Positions 17,823-26,306 of a stretch of 64,000 bases of DNA are shown piece after piece; the stretch's first letter is position 1, and every line of letters starts with the position of its first letter. The notes under the pieces are model-generated. The model made no database searches, was not told where the DNA came from, and worked only from the letters and a program-made list of their open reading frames with translations. Source of the stretch: Neisseria bacilliformis. Lineage in GTDB: Bacteria; Pseudomonadota; Gammaproteobacteria; Burkholderiales; Neisseriaceae. A program made the translations under genes and the position numbers. Location: assembly GCF_014055025.1 (NCBI RefSeq), contig NZ_CP059571.1, positions 1,922,001 to 1,986,000 on the forward strand. The letters run 5' to 3'.

Positions 17823-18302
17823 ATGACCCAGCAAAAATCCCTCCGCGCCCGCGCCCTCGACATCCTCGCCCGCAGCGAAACCGGCCGCGCCGCCCTCAAA
17901 CGCAAACTCGCCCCCCACGCCGCCAGCGAAGACGAACTCGAAGCCGTGCTCGACGAAATGGCCGCGCGCGGCTGGCAGTCCGACACCCGCTACGCCGAAG
18001 CCTACATCCACAGCAAAGGCCGCAAACACGGCAGCCTGCGCCTGCGCCACGACCTCGCACGGCAGGGCGTGGACGAAGAAACCGTCCGCGCCCTACTGCC
18101 CGACGCCGACACCGAACTGGCCGCCGCCGTGTCCGTCGTGCGCAAAAAATTCAAAACCCCACCCGCCGACTACGCCGCCGCACAAAAACAAATGCGCTTT
18201 CTCGCCTATCGCGGCTTCGACGGCGACACCGTCCGCCGCGCCCTCAAACAAGCCTGGACAGACGGATACACCGAATACGACGGCACAGACGACCGGACAT
18301 AA
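17823..18302 (+). CDS. recX: Regulatory protein RecX
   Basis: This 159-residue all-helical protein modulates RecA filaments. It shows the RecX pattern of three-helix repeats: RALDILARSETGRAALKRKL, MAARGWQSDTRYAEAYIHSKG, and FLAYRGFDGDTVRRALKQAW. It lies 4.6 kb from recA with other genes between, so the two are not co-transcribed. No good ribosome site precedes the ATG at 17823. The preceding 200 bases are DUS-rich spacer. Confidence 0.9.
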   Translation: MTQQKSLRARALDILARSETGRAALKRKLAPHAASEDELEAVLDEMAARGWQSDTRYAEAYIHSKGRKHGSLRLRHDLARQGVDEETVRALLPDADTELAAAVSVVRKKFKTPPADYAAAQKQMRFLAYRGFDGDTVRRALKQAWTDGYTEYDGTDDRT

Positions 18303-18340
18303 CAGGCCGTCTGAAAACCCGTTTTTCAGACGGCCTCAAA
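18303..18340 (+). terminator. DUS-pair terminator after recX
   Basis: AGGCCGTCTGAAAAC and its complement form a tight hairpin immediately after the stop codon. Confidence 0.7.
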
Positions 18341-18364
18341 CCCCAAAAAACAAGGCATCAGCAC

Positions 18365-19186
18365 ATGGCACACTACGCAATCGGCGACATCCAGGGCTGC
18401 TTCGACGAACTCCAAGCCCTGCTGCACAAAACCGGCTTCACCCACGGCCGCGACACCCTCTGGCTCACCGGCGACATCGTCAACCGCGGCCCCAAATCCC
18501 TCGAAACCCTCAAATTCTGCATGAAGCACGAAAGCAGCGTCCACACCGTGCTCGGCAACCACGACCTCCACCTGCTCGCCGTCCTCTACGGCCAAAGCCG
18601 CAGCAAACGCAGCGACACCCTCGATGCCATTATCCGCCACAAACACGCCGCCAAAATGCGCGACTGGCTGCGCAGCCGCCCCCTGCTGCTGCAAACCGAC
18701 AGCCACCTCATGACCCACGCCGGCCTGCTGCCGCAATGGACGATACCCCAAGCCGCCGCCTACGCCGCCGAAGTCGAACACCGCCTGCGCGGCGCAGACC
18801 CCGCCGCCTTCTTTGCCGCCATGTACGGCAACCGCCCCGCCGCCTGGCGCGACAGCCTCGAAGGCAGCGACCGCCTGCGCTTCATCACCAACGCCTTCAC
18901 CCGCATGCGCGCCCTCAACGCCGACGGCAGCCTCGACTTCGACTTCAAAAGCACCCTCGCCGACCTCCCCCCCGGCCTCTGCGCCTGGTTCGACGCACCG
19001 CATCGCCCCCGCCCCGAAAAAACCGTCGTCTTCGGCCACTGGTCGGCACTCGGCCTCATCGACGACTCCGAAAAAAACATCCTCTCCCTCGATACCGGCG
19101 CACTCTGGGGCGGCAGCCTCACCGCCGCCGACCTCGCCACCCACACCGTTACCCAAGAAGCCGCCCACCGGCGCAAAGAAAAATAA
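18365..19186 (+). CDS. apaH: Bis(5'-nucleosyl)-tetraphosphatase (symmetrical)
   Basis: This 273-residue calcineurin-type metallophosphatase splits Ap4A to two ADP and also acts on capped RNAs in other bacteria. The metal-site blocks are AIGDIQGCFDEL, TGDIVNRGPKS, LGNHDLHLLA, MTHAGLLPQW and VFGHWSALG. The length is standard. A DUS hairpin (19199-19241) follows. Confidence 0.95.
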   Translation: MAHYAIGDIQGCFDELQALLHKTGFTHGRDTLWLTGDIVNRGPKSLETLKFCMKHESSVHTVLGNHDLHLLAVLYGQSRSKRSDTLDAIIRHKHAAKMRDWLRSRPLLLQTDSHLMTHAGLLPQWTIPQAAAYAAEVEHRLRGADPAAFFAAMYGNRPAAWRDSLEGSDRLRFITNAFTRMRALNADGSLDFDFKSTLADLPPGLCAWFDAPHRPRPEKTVVFGHWSALGLIDDSEKNILSLDTGALWGGSLTAADLATHTVTQEAAHRRKEK

Positions 19187-19596
19187 GGTACAAAGGCAAA
19201 AGGCCGTCTGAAAATCGTATTTGTGTTTTTCAGACGGCCTCTGCCGTTATGTAGGGTGTGTGGCGCAGCCACGCACGCGGTTGGATTGTTGGAAACACGC
19301 GGATTCGTTGAAGCGGCACAGACCGCGTGCGTCGCCTCGGGGCGACACACCCTACGTCGGGTTCAACATGGGCGTGTCGGAGAACAGGCCGTCTGAAAAT
19401 CGTATTTGCGTTTTTCAGACGGCCTCCGCCGCTAACGTAGGGTGTGTGGCGCACGTGGTTTTCGGGTTGCAGGGTTGCTTGGATGCCGAAAAACAAAAGG
19501 CCGTCTGAAAATCATGTTGGAGATTTTCAGACGGCCTTCGTGTAGGAGAACCTTTTGACTGTCCGCATATCCCTAGTCCATCAGAGAACCGGATTT
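19187..19596. other. Repeat-filled region downstream of apaH and the MFS gene
   Basis: The region holds three DUS hairpins (19199-19241, 19387-19426, 19496-19538) and GTAGGGTGTGT repeat units (about 19250-19285, inverted 19320-19355, and 19436-19455). The segment at about 19308-19430 recurs in pieces at about 20991-21170 on the other side of the MFS gene. The hairpin at 19496-19538 is the likely MFS terminator. No gene is seen. Confidence 0.75.
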
Positions 19597-20919
19597 TCAG
19601 GAACTGATTTCTTCCAAATCGCGTCCTTTGGTTTCCTCGCCCAGCCACGCAATCAGTGCGGCGGCAGACATCATCACGGCGGCAAACATAAAGAATATCA
19701 GGCCGAAACCGCCGCCCGCGTCCATCAGCGAAGCCACCACGGCAGGCGCGGCGATGCCGCCGATACGCCCTGCCGACCCCGCCCATCCCGAAGCAAAAGC
19801 ACGGAAACGCAGCGGGTAAAGCTCCGGCGTATAGGTGTACAGAACGCCCCACGCGCCCAAATTGAAAAACGACATCAGCCCGCCCCACACCACCAGTTCC
19901 GCAGGCGAAGCGCTTCGTCCGAACAGCCACGCGCACACGGCGCAGGCCGCCAAAAAGCCCGCGAGCGTGGCCTTGCGGCCAATTTTTTCCACCAGCGCGG
20001 CCGCCGCCAGATAGCCCGGAAGCTGGGCGACAATCATCCACAGCACATACTCGAACGTTTTGACCACGGTATGTCCCTGTGCTACCAGAAGTTTCGGCAG
20101 CCAGGTAAAAATGCCGTAATAAGAAAACATGATGCCGAACCACACCGCCCACAGCATCAGCGTGCGGCGGGCAAACGGCGGCTGCCACAGCATACCGAAA
20201 CGCGGCCGCTCGGGCACGGGTGCAGGCGCGGCCTCTGCCGCCGCAGCCGGTTCGCGCCCCGCTTCTCGCTCCAGACGGCACACCAGCCGGTGCGCCTCTT
20301 CGATTTTTCCGCGCGACACCAGATAAGGCACGGATTCGGGAATGTATTTCCACACCAGCGGCACATACAAAACAGGCAGTGTGCCGACGGCAAAGGCCGC
20401 CTGCCAGCCCAGTTTCGGAATCAGAAAATACGCCGCCAGCGCGGCGACCAGCCAGCCCAGTCCCCAAAAGCTCTCCAGCAGTACGATAAACCGCCCGCGC
20501 ACTTTCGGCGGCGCATACTCGCCCACCAGCGCAACGGCAGCGGGAAGCTGCGCCCCCAGCCCGACACCGACCCAAAAGCGGTAAAACAGCAGCGTTTCCA
20601 TATTGTGCGCCAGTGCGCACAGCCCTGTGGCCGTGCCGTAAACCAGCATCGCGGCGGCAAACACGGTTTTGCGGCCGAAACGGTCGGCCAGCCAGCCGCC
20701 CGCCACCGCCCCCGCCGCCATGCCCGCAAACGCGATGCTGACGATATAGCCCAACTGCGCGGGCGGAAGATTCCAGTCCTGCGCCAGCACGGGCAGCACA
20801 AACGACACCATGCCGGTGTCCATCGCATCAAACATCCAGCCGATACCGGCCAGCACCAGCAGCCTGTAGTGGACCCTGCCCGCATCCAGCGTGCGCAGCC
20901 GTGTCAGAATATCTGTCAT
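19597..20919 (-). CDS. MFS transporter (NiaP/SP-like)
   Basis: This 440-residue secondary transporter has 12 predicted membrane helices. The family loops are DRFGRKTV (helices 2-3) and EKIGRKATL (helices 8-9), with RGRFIVLLESFWGLGW and PESVPYLVSRGK near the middle. The start LLVLAGIGWMFDAMDTGMVSF resembles NiaP-type niacin or aromatic-acid symporters, but the substrate cannot be named with confidence. The ATG at 20919 is chosen because upstream in-frame sequence is repeat-derived. The gene is bracketed by long direct repeats, suggesting a cassette. Confidence 0.85.
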   Translation of the reverse strand: MTDILTRLRTLDAGRVHYRLLVLAGIGWMFDAMDTGMVSFVLPVLAQDWNLPPAQLGYIVSIAFAGMAAGAVAGGWLADRFGRKTVFAAAMLVYGTATGLCALAHNMETLLFYRFWVGVGLGAQLPAAVALVGEYAPPKVRGRFIVLLESFWGLGWLVAALAAYFLIPKLGWQAAFAVGTLPVLYVPLVWKYIPESVPYLVSRGKIEEAHRLVCRLEREAGREPAAAAEAAPAPVPERPRFGMLWQPPFARRTLMLWAVWFGIMFSYYGIFTWLPKLLVAQGHTVVKTFEYVLWMIVAQLPGYLAAAALVEKIGRKATLAGFLAACAVCAWLFGRSASPAELVVWGGLMSFFNLGAWGVLYTYTPELYPLRFRAFASGWAGSAGRIGGIAAPAVVASLMDAGGGFGLIFFMFAAVMMSAAALIAWLGEETKGRDLEEISS

Positions 20920-21243
20920 ATCGTTCCTCTTTCCCGCGACGCACGCGGTTTGGATTGGCGGGGAAACGCGCGGATTGGCTGTGCCGCACGGACCGCGTGC
21001 GCCGCCTTGGGGCGGCACACCCTACGTCGGGTTCAACATGGGCGTGTCGGAGAACAGGCCGTCTGAAAATCGTATTTGCGTTTTTCAGACGGCCTCTGCC
21101 GTTATGTATGGTGTGTGGCTTGGTTGAAGCGGCACAGACCGCGTGCGTCGCCTCGGGGCGACACACCCTGCAAAGCCGCCACAACCCGCCGTCATCCCCC
21201 CGTTTATGCTCTGAAAGCGTACTGGCGGGAACGGCCTGCCGTG
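20920..21243. other. Repeat-filled region between MFS and SPFH genes
   Basis: The region contains GTAGGGTGTGT-family units at about 20936-21033 and 21103-21172 and a DUS hairpin at 21057-21097. The block around 21011-21097 is nearly identical to 19341-19427. No gene is seen. Confidence 0.7.
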
Positions 21244-22209
21244 TTATTCCGCTTTCGCGCCAATCCGGCTGCCTTCGGCGATTTTCAGGCCGGCGGCGAC
21301 GAGGCCGCCGATGTCGGCGACGTTGGCGGGCAGGATGAGTGTGTTGTTTTCTTTGGCGAGTTTGGCGAAGGCTTCGACGTATTGTTCGGCCACTTTCAGT
21401 TTGACCGCTTCGTTGCCGCCTTCGGTGCGGATGGCTTCGGCCACGGTGCGGATGGCGTCCGCGCTGGCCTGGGCGACGAGGCGGATGGCTTCGGCTTCGC
21501 CTTGGGCGAGGTTGATTTTGGCGGTTTTTTCGCCGTTGGAGGCGTTGACGGCGGCCTGTGCTTCGCCTTCGGACTGCTGGATTTCGGCTTCGCGGCGGCC
21601 GACGGCGAGGTTGATTTGTTCGATTTTGCGGCCTTCGGATTCGGCGATGCGGGCGCGTTTTTCGCGTTCGGCGGTAATCTGTGCCTGCATGGAGCGCAGG
21701 ATTTCCTGCGGGGGGATGAGGTCTTTGATTTCGTAGCGCAGCACTTTCACGCCCCAGGAGACGGCGGCTTCGTCGAGGGCGGCGACGACGATGCGGTTGA
21801 TTTCGTCGCGCTCTTCAAAGGTTTTGTCCAATTCCATGCGGCCGATCACGGAACGCAGGGTGGTTTGCGCGAGCTGGGTGATGGCCATGATGTAGTTGCT
21901 CGATCCGTAGGAGGCGAGCTTGGGGTCGGTTACTTGGAAGTAGATGATGCCGTCGACGGTGAGCTGGGTGTTGTCGCGGGTGATGCAGACCTGGCTGGGC
22001 ACGTCCAGCGGGATTTCTTTTTGGGTGTGCTTGTAGGCGACGCGGTCGAAAAAGGGAATGAGGAAGTTGAGGCCGGGTTCGAGGATGGCGCGGAATTTGC
22101 CGAGGCGTTCGACGACGTAGGCTTCCTGCTGGGGGACGATGCAGATGGCTTTGAATCCGAAGACGATGACGGCGATGAGGATGATCAGTGGCAGGCTTAA
22201 AAGTCCCAT
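21244..22209 (-). CDS. SPFH-domain (paraslipin/QmcA-like) membrane protein
   Basis: This 321-residue protein has one N-terminal membrane segment followed by an SPFH/band-7 domain (VPQQEAYVVERLGKF, LNFLIPFFDRVAYKH, EIPLDVPSQVCITRDN). A long Glu/Ala-rich coiled coil with AEREKRARIAESEGRK spans about residues 190-270, and the conserved tail is NTLILPANVADIGGLV. Such proteins form oligomeric rings in membranes. It starts ten bases after the NfeD gene, the classic partner in an SPFH-NfeD operon. Confidence 0.9.
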   Translation of the reverse strand: MGLLSLPLIILIAVIVFGFKAICIVPQQEAYVVERLGKFRAILEPGLNFLIPFFDRVAYKHTQKEIPLDVPSQVCITRDNTQLTVDGIIYFQVTDPKLASYGSSNYIMAITQLAQTTLRSVIGRMELDKTFEERDEINRIVVAALDEAAVSWGVKVLRYEIKDLIPPQEILRSMQAQITAEREKRARIAESEGRKIEQINLAVGRREAEIQQSEGEAQAAVNASNGEKTAKINLAQGEAEAIRLVAQASADAIRTVAEAIRTEGGNEAVKLKVAEQYVEAFAKLAKENNTLILPANVADIGGLVAAGLKIAEGSRIGAKAE

Positions 22210-22218
22210 GGCGGCTCC

Positions 22219-22623
22219 TTAGGGTTGGCGGGGTTGGATAATCAGGGTGTTGCCGTCTTTGCCGGTGATGCGGGCAAAGCCGGATTCGGGTTCGCCGCCG
22301 TCGCTGCGGGCGTGCCAGACGGTGCCCCGGTAGGAAACTTGGTATTCCGCGCCGTACAGGCGGCGCAGGATTTTCACGGTTTGGCCGATGTCGAGGTCGT
22401 TGGCGGCGGTGTCTGCGGGGCGGCGGGCTTGCAGTTTTTTGTGCAGCCAGAAGAGGCCGGCGGCAGCAAGCAGGGCGGCGGTGAGGATGGGGGCGACCTG
22501 TCCTTCAAACAGGTAGGAGGCAACGCCCGCGCCGGCCAGTGCCGCGCCGACGATCAGCAGATAGAGTGTGCCGACAAACATTTCCAAGACGAATACGGCC
22601 ACGGCGGCGACAAACCAGTACAC
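22219..22623 (-). CDS. NfeD-family membrane protein
   Basis: This 134-residue protein has two or three N-terminal membrane helices and a C-terminal OB-fold (GQTVKILRRLYGAEYQVSYRGTVW, FARITGKDGNTLIIQP). The start is GTG at 22623 with AAAGGAG upstream; the longer in-frame extension covers a DUS hairpin. It precedes and is surely co-transcribed with the SPFH gene. NfeD-SPFH pairs are thought to act in membrane-domain organisation or proteolysis. Confidence 0.87.
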   Translation of the reverse strand: MYWFVAAVAVFVLEMFVGTLYLLIVGAALAGAGVASYLFEGQVAPILTAALLAAAGLFWLHKKLQARRPADTAANDLDIGQTVKILRRLYGAEYQVSYRGTVWHARSDGGEPESGFARITGKDGNTLIIQPRQP

Positions 22624-22662
22624 GGCTGCTCCTTTCTGCCCAAGCGGCAATCGGGTGGGAAA

Positions 22663-22706
22663 AAAGGCCGCCTGAAAAACGGGGAATGCGTTTTTCAGAC
22701 GGCCTG
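22663..22706 (-). terminator. DUS-type hairpin with a variant arm
   Basis: AGGCCGCCTGAA (one base off AG-DUS) pairs with TTCAGACGGCCT. It lies just downstream of the 42-residue gene. Confidence 0.6.
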
Positions 22707-22709
22707 TGT

Positions 22710-22838
22710 TCAATTTTTGCTGCGGCTGCGTTCGCGTTCTTCGCGGCCTTCTTTAATCGCGCCGACCAGGAAATGGATGCCGGCGGCGATGAAGGCGCAG
22801 ACGGTAACGGCGGTAAAGATGAAGAGGAAGTTCTGCAT
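22710..22838 (-). CDS. 42-residue single-pass membrane protein
   Basis: A short gene encodes MQNFLFIFTAVTVC... with one hydrophobic segment (about residues 4-27) and a charged tail (KEGREERERSRSKN). GGAAAG lies upstream of the ATG at 22838. It sits between the recA terminator and the NfeD gene and has its own hairpin. Function unknown. Coding potential is supported by the clean signal-anchor layout and ribosome site, not by homology. Confidence 0.6.
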   Translation of the reverse strand: MQNFLFIFTAVTVCAFIAAGIHFLVGAIKEGREERERSRSKN

Positions 22839-22858
22839 GGTGCTTTCCGTGTGTTGCG

Positions 22859-22925
22859 GCAGGCCGTCTGAAAAAAGGGCGGGATGGCTTTAACTTTGTT
22901 GCCACGCCGTTTTCAGACGGCCTTT
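22859..22925 (-). terminator. DUS-pair terminator downstream of recA
   Basis: AG-DUS copies at about 22861-22872 and 22912-22923 are inverted around a 39-base loop. Confidence 0.6.
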
Positions 22926-22930
22926 GCGCC

Positions 22931-24013
22931 TTATTCTTCCGGCTCTTCGCCGTCGGTTTCGTCGCGTGTGCCTTCGGTGATTTTGAGGTCGGTGCCGGCT
23001 TCGGCGCGGATTTTTTTGTCGATTTCGGCGGCGACTTCGGGGTTTTCTTTCAGCCAGATGCGGACGTTGTCTTTGCCCTGCCCGATTTTCGCGCCGTTGT
23101 AGCTATACCACGCGCCGGATTTTTCGATGATTTTCAGCTTGACGCCGATTTCGATGAGTTCGCCTTCCCAGCTGATGCCCTCGCCGTAGAGGATGTCGAA
23201 CTCGGCGGTGCGGAACGGCGGGGCGACTTTGTTTTTGATGACTTTGACTTTGGTTTCTTTGCCGATGGGGCTTTCGTCGCCTTTTTTAATCTGCTGCGTG
23301 CCGCGTATGTCGATGCGCACGGAGGAATAGAATTTGAGCGCGTTGCCGCCGGTAGTGGTTTCGGGATTGCCGAACATCACGCCGATTTTCATGCGCAACT
23401 GGTTGATGAAGACGACGAGGGTGTTGGTTTTTTTGATATGGCCGGTGAGTTTGCGCAGAGCCTGGCTCATCAGGCGGGCTTGCAGGCCGACGTGGCTGTC
23501 GCCCATGTCGCCTTCGATTTCGGCTTTGGGCACGAGGGCGGCCACGGAATCGACCACCACCATGTCCACGCCGCCGGAGCGCACCAGCATGTCGCAGATT
23601 TCCAGTGCCTGCTCGCCGGTGTCTGGCTGGGACACCAAAAGCTCTTCCACTTTCACGCCGAGGGCGCGGGCATAGACGGGGTCGAAGGCGTTTTCCGCGT
23701 CGATGAAGGCGCACACGCCGCCGCCTTTTTGGCATTGGGCGATGGTTTCCAGGCAGAGGGTGGTTTTGCCGGATGATTCGGGGCCGAAGATTTCGACGAT
23801 ACGCCCGCGCGGCAGGCCGCCCACGCCGAGGGCGAGGTCGAGGCCGATCGAGCCGGTGGAGATGACTTGCAGGTCTTCGGTTTCGCTGCTGCCGTCCATT
23901 TTCATGACGGAGCCTTTGCCGAACTGTTTTTCGATTTGCGCCAGCGCGGCGGCAAGGGCTTTGCCTTTGTCTTCCGGTTTGCTGCTTTTGTCTTTGCTTT
24001 TTTCTTCTGCCAT
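22931..24013 (-). CDS. recA: Recombinase RecA
   Basis: This 360-residue ATPase forms filaments on single-stranded DNA for homologous recombination, including integration of DNA taken up by transformation, and triggers LexA-type cleavage where present. Walker A is GPESSGKTT, Walker [12 protein letters not shown], and [16 protein letters not shown] is the DNA-binding loop 2 region. The acidic tail ends [10 protein letters not shown], as in Neisseria RecA. The stretch [11 protein letters not shown] differs from the usual DAEHALDP. Length is normal. Confidence 0.97.
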   Translation of the reverse strand: MAEEKSKDKSSKPEDKGKALAAALAQIEKQFGKGSVMKMDGSSETEDLQVISTGSIGLDLALGVGGLPRGRIVEIFGPESSGKTTLCLETIAQCQKGGGVCAFIDAENAFDPVYARALGVKVEELLVSQPDTGEQALEICDMLVRSGGVDMVVVDSVAALVPKAEIEGDMGDSHVGLQARLMSQALRKLTGHIKKTNTLVVFINQLRMKIGVMFGNPETTTGGNALKFYSSVRIDIRGTQQIKKGDESPIGKETKVKVIKNKVAPPFRTAEFDILYGEGISWEGELIEIGVKLKIIEKSGAWYSYNGAKIGQGKDNVRIWLKENPEVAAEIDKKIRAEAGTDLKITEGTRDETDGEEPEE

Positions 24014-24075
24014 GTCGTCGGTACTTTCGTTGTTTGTTGCGGGTAAAAAATCGGGCGCATTATCGCATAAGCGGC

Positions 24076-24112
24076 GGCCGTCTGAAAACGGGAAACGGGT
24101 TTCAGACGGCCT
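24076..24112 (-). terminator. DUS-pair terminator after the COG0523 gene
   Basis: GGCCGTCTGAAAAC... pairs with ...GTTTCAGACGGCC between recA and the COG0523 GTPase gene. Confidence 0.65.
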
Positions 24113-24121
24113 GTGCGCGGC

Positions 24122-25054
24122 TTATTTTTCTAGGGCATCGTTGAGCGTTTTTTCAATCAAATCCGCGTCAAACGATTTGGCGATGAGTTCAAAACGGCTG
24201 TCGCGCCGCCATGAGACCTGGTTTGCGCCCCATTGGCCGTCCACCCAGTTGAGCCACACCCATGTGCCGAGCACTTGGAACACGCCTTTGGCGCGCACCA
24301 GCCCTTCGGTCATTTGCGGCAGCTTGTTGAAAAAATCGGTGAGTTTTTCGCCGTCGAAATCGCGTCCGGCGGGGAAGGTGTAGCCTTCGGATTGGAAACC
24401 CATTGTATTGTCGGGCAGCGATTCGGTTTTTAGACGGTAGCGTGGTTTTTCGATCACGGGAATGTCGAGCCACCGAATATCGAGCTGCGCGTTTTGCACT
24501 TCGGCCACTTTGGCTTTGGGCGGGAACAGCTTGGCGGCTTTGGCGTGAAATTCGGCAAGCTGCTCGGGCGTGCACAAATCGGTTTTGCTCGCCACCAGCA
24601 CATCACACACGCCGATTTGGTCTTTATACAGAGCCTGATTGGCATAATCGGGGTTGATAAACTGGCGCGGATCGACCACGGTAAACACGGCGGCGATTTC
24701 GAGCAGGTCGCCCAGCGGCTTGGCTTTGAGCTCGTCAATCACGCTGGCGGCGTGGGCGAGGCCGCTGGCTTCGATCATCAGGCGGTCGGGCTGTGCGTCG
24801 CGCAGCATTTTCTGCACGGTTGCGCCCATTTGCGCGCCGGCGGTGCAGCAGAGGCAGCCGCCCGCAAGTTCGGCCACGGGAATGCCGTTGTCGCTCAAAA
24901 CCGCGCCGTCGATGCCGATTTCGCCGAACTCGTTGACGATAATCACCCATTTTTCATCGGGATTTTTCTGCGTCATCAGGCTTTTGAGCGCGGTGGTTTT
25001 GCCGGTGCCCAAAAAGCCGGAAATCAGGTGGACTTTGGTTTTCTTTAATGGCAT
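24122..25054 (-). CDS. COG0523 (CobW/ZigA-like) GTP-binding metallochaperone
   Basis: This 310-residue G3E-family GTPase has Walker A SGFLGTGKTT at residues about 11-20, the metal motif GGCLCCT (CxCC), and the guanine-specificity motif ASKTDLC. The C-terminal CobW_C domain includes KGVFQVLGTW. It overlaps the zur gene by about ten bases, which strongly suggests a zinc-homeostasis role such as delivering zinc to client enzymes under starvation. The ATG at 25054 is the family start; upstream in-frame sequence is a shadow of zur. Confidence 0.88.
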   Translation of the reverse strand: MPLKKTKVHLISGFLGTGKTTALKSLMTQKNPDEKWVIIVNEFGEIGIDGAVLSDNGIPVAELAGGCLCCTAGAQMGATVQKMLRDAQPDRLMIEASGLAHAASVIDELKAKPLGDLLEIAAVFTVVDPRQFINPDYANQALYKDQIGVCDVLVASKTDLCTPEQLAEFHAKAAKLFPPKAKVAEVQNAQLDIRWLDIPVIEKPRYRLKTESLPDNTMGFQSEGYTFPAGRDFDGEKLTDFFNKLPQMTEGLVRAKGVFQVLGTWVWLNWVDGQWGANQVSWRRDSRFELIAKSFDADLIEKTLNDALEK

Positions 25055-25503
25055 TTGGCGCACACTCCGGTCAGTACCAGATGTTCTTCGGTCATCTCGA
25101 AGCCCGTGTCGCCCAGAGCCCGCTGCAACTCTTCCCATTGTTTGCTCAGCGACTGTTCGTCCACTGCGCCGCATTTGGTGCAGACGAGGATGAACGCGCT
25201 GTGGCTGTGGCCGGCGTGGTCTTCGTGGCCGTGTTCGCGGCAGTTGTGCCGCGCGTGGCTGCACAAAACGTAGCCGTTCACCGCCGCGATTTTGTGCAAA
25301 ACACCCTGATCCACCCAGAAATCGAGGGCGCGGTAGGCGGTGGGCGGGGCGACGGGCGTGGCACTTTGCTGCTGCATCAGCGAGAGCACGTTGTAGGCTT
25401 TGATCACGCCTTCCTGCTGCAACACGATGTCTAAAACGTGTTCGCGCAGGGCGGTTACCTGTGCGCCGTTGGCGCGGGTCTGATCGATGATTTTCTGTTT
25501 CAT
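25045..25503 (-). CDS. zur: Zinc uptake regulator Zur (Fur family)
   Basis: This 152-residue repressor has an N-terminal winged-helix domain (ALREHVLDIVLQQ, PPTAYRALDFWVDQGVLHKI). The C-terminal metal and dimer domain is rich in ligands: CSHARHNCREHGHEDHAGHSH, CTKCG and CAKCH. The two CxxC motifs form the structural zinc site. The Zur-type PPTAYRALDFW pattern separates it from Fur. It heads a two-gene unit with the COG0523 GTPase. Confidence 0.9.
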   Translation of the reverse strand: MKQKIIDQTRANGAQVTALREHVLDIVLQQEGVIKAYNVLSLMQQQSATPVAPPTAYRALDFWVDQGVLHKIAAVNGYVLCSHARHNCREHGHEDHAGHSHSAFILVCTKCGAVDEQSLSKQWEELQRALGDTGFEMTEEHLVLTGVCAKCH

Positions 25504-25597
25504 ATGGGTGTCCGTTTTGTTTTCAGACGGCCTTTGCGGCCGCAGCGGGAATTATAACCGAAAGGCCGTCTGAAAACGGCGGCGGCGCGAAAAAGGC

Positions 25598-25603
25598 TAT
25601 AAT
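25598..25603 (+). promoter_or_regulatory. -10 hexamer for folA
   Basis: A perfect TATAAT lies 36 bases before the folA ATG, directly followed by a DUS in the leader. Confidence 0.5.
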
Positions 25604-25638
25604 GAGGCCGTCTGAAAAACCAGTCTGCAAGGAATGTT

Positions 25639-26127
25639 ATGCGCCAAACCACCCTCATCGCCGCCCGCGCCGAAAACGGCGTGATCGGCATCGGCAACAA
25701 AATGCCCTGGCACCTGCCCGAGGATTTCGCCTTTTTCAAAGCCTATACTTTGGGCAAACCGGTGGTGATGGGGCGCAAAACCTGGGAGTCGCTGCCGAAA
25801 AAACCGCTGCCCGGCCGGCGCAATATTGTGGTTACGCGGCAGGCGGACTATGCCGCAGACGGCGCGCAAACCGCCCCTTCGCTCGCCGCCGCGCTGGCTT
25901 TGTGCGCGGATGCGGACGAAATCGTGGTGATGGGCGGCGGCGAGATTTACCGCGAGGCCATGCCGCAGGCCACCGATTTGCGCATCACGGAAATCGCGCT
26001 GCGGCCGGAGGGCGACGCGTTTTTCCCTGCAATCGATGCCGCGCTGTGGCGGGAATGCAGCCGCGAGGCGCACACGACAGCAGACGGCGTGCGCTATGCC
26101 TTCGTGCATTATGTGCGCAGAGGGTGA
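25639..26127 (+). CDS. folA: Dihydrofolate reductase
   Basis: This 162-residue NADPH enzyme makes tetrahydrofolate and is the trimethoprim target. Conserved blocks are IGIGNKMPWHLPEDF with the catalytic acid after LPE, VVMGRKTWESL, RRNIVVTRQ and VVMGGGEIY. The length fits chromosomal DHFR. AAGGA precedes the ATG. DUS hairpins follow. Confidence 0.95.
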   Translation: MRQTTLIAARAENGVIGIGNKMPWHLPEDFAFFKAYTLGKPVVMGRKTWESLPKKPLPGRRNIVVTRQADYAADGAQTAPSLAAALALCADADEIVVMGGGEIYREAMPQATDLRITEIALRPEGDAFFPAIDAALWRECSREAHTTADGVRYAFVHYVRRG

Positions 26128-26263
26128 AATACGCTTTGAGGCCGTCTGAAAAGCATATAAAGGCCGTCTGAAAAACCGTTTTGGCTTTGCCGGAACGCTG
26201 TTTCAGACGGCCTCCGTGCGTTTTCCCGCCGCTCCCGCCGTCAAGCCGCGCAAGGGAAAGTGC

Positions 26264-26269
26264 TACAAT
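26264..26269 (+). promoter_or_regulatory. -10 candidate for uvrA
   Basis: TACAAT lies 38 bases before the chosen uvrA ATG and overlaps an upstream in-frame ATG, arguing against that earlier start. Confidence 0.4.
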
Positions 26270-26306
26270 GCGCGGTTTCTTTTTATTCGAGTTTTCCGGC
26301 TTCATC

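Noticed and set aside
21076-22200. 374-codon frame on the plus strand opposite the SPFH gene
   Set aside because: Antisense shadow; Gly/Asp/Phe-rich composition with no motifs, while the minus strand encodes a clear SPFH protein.
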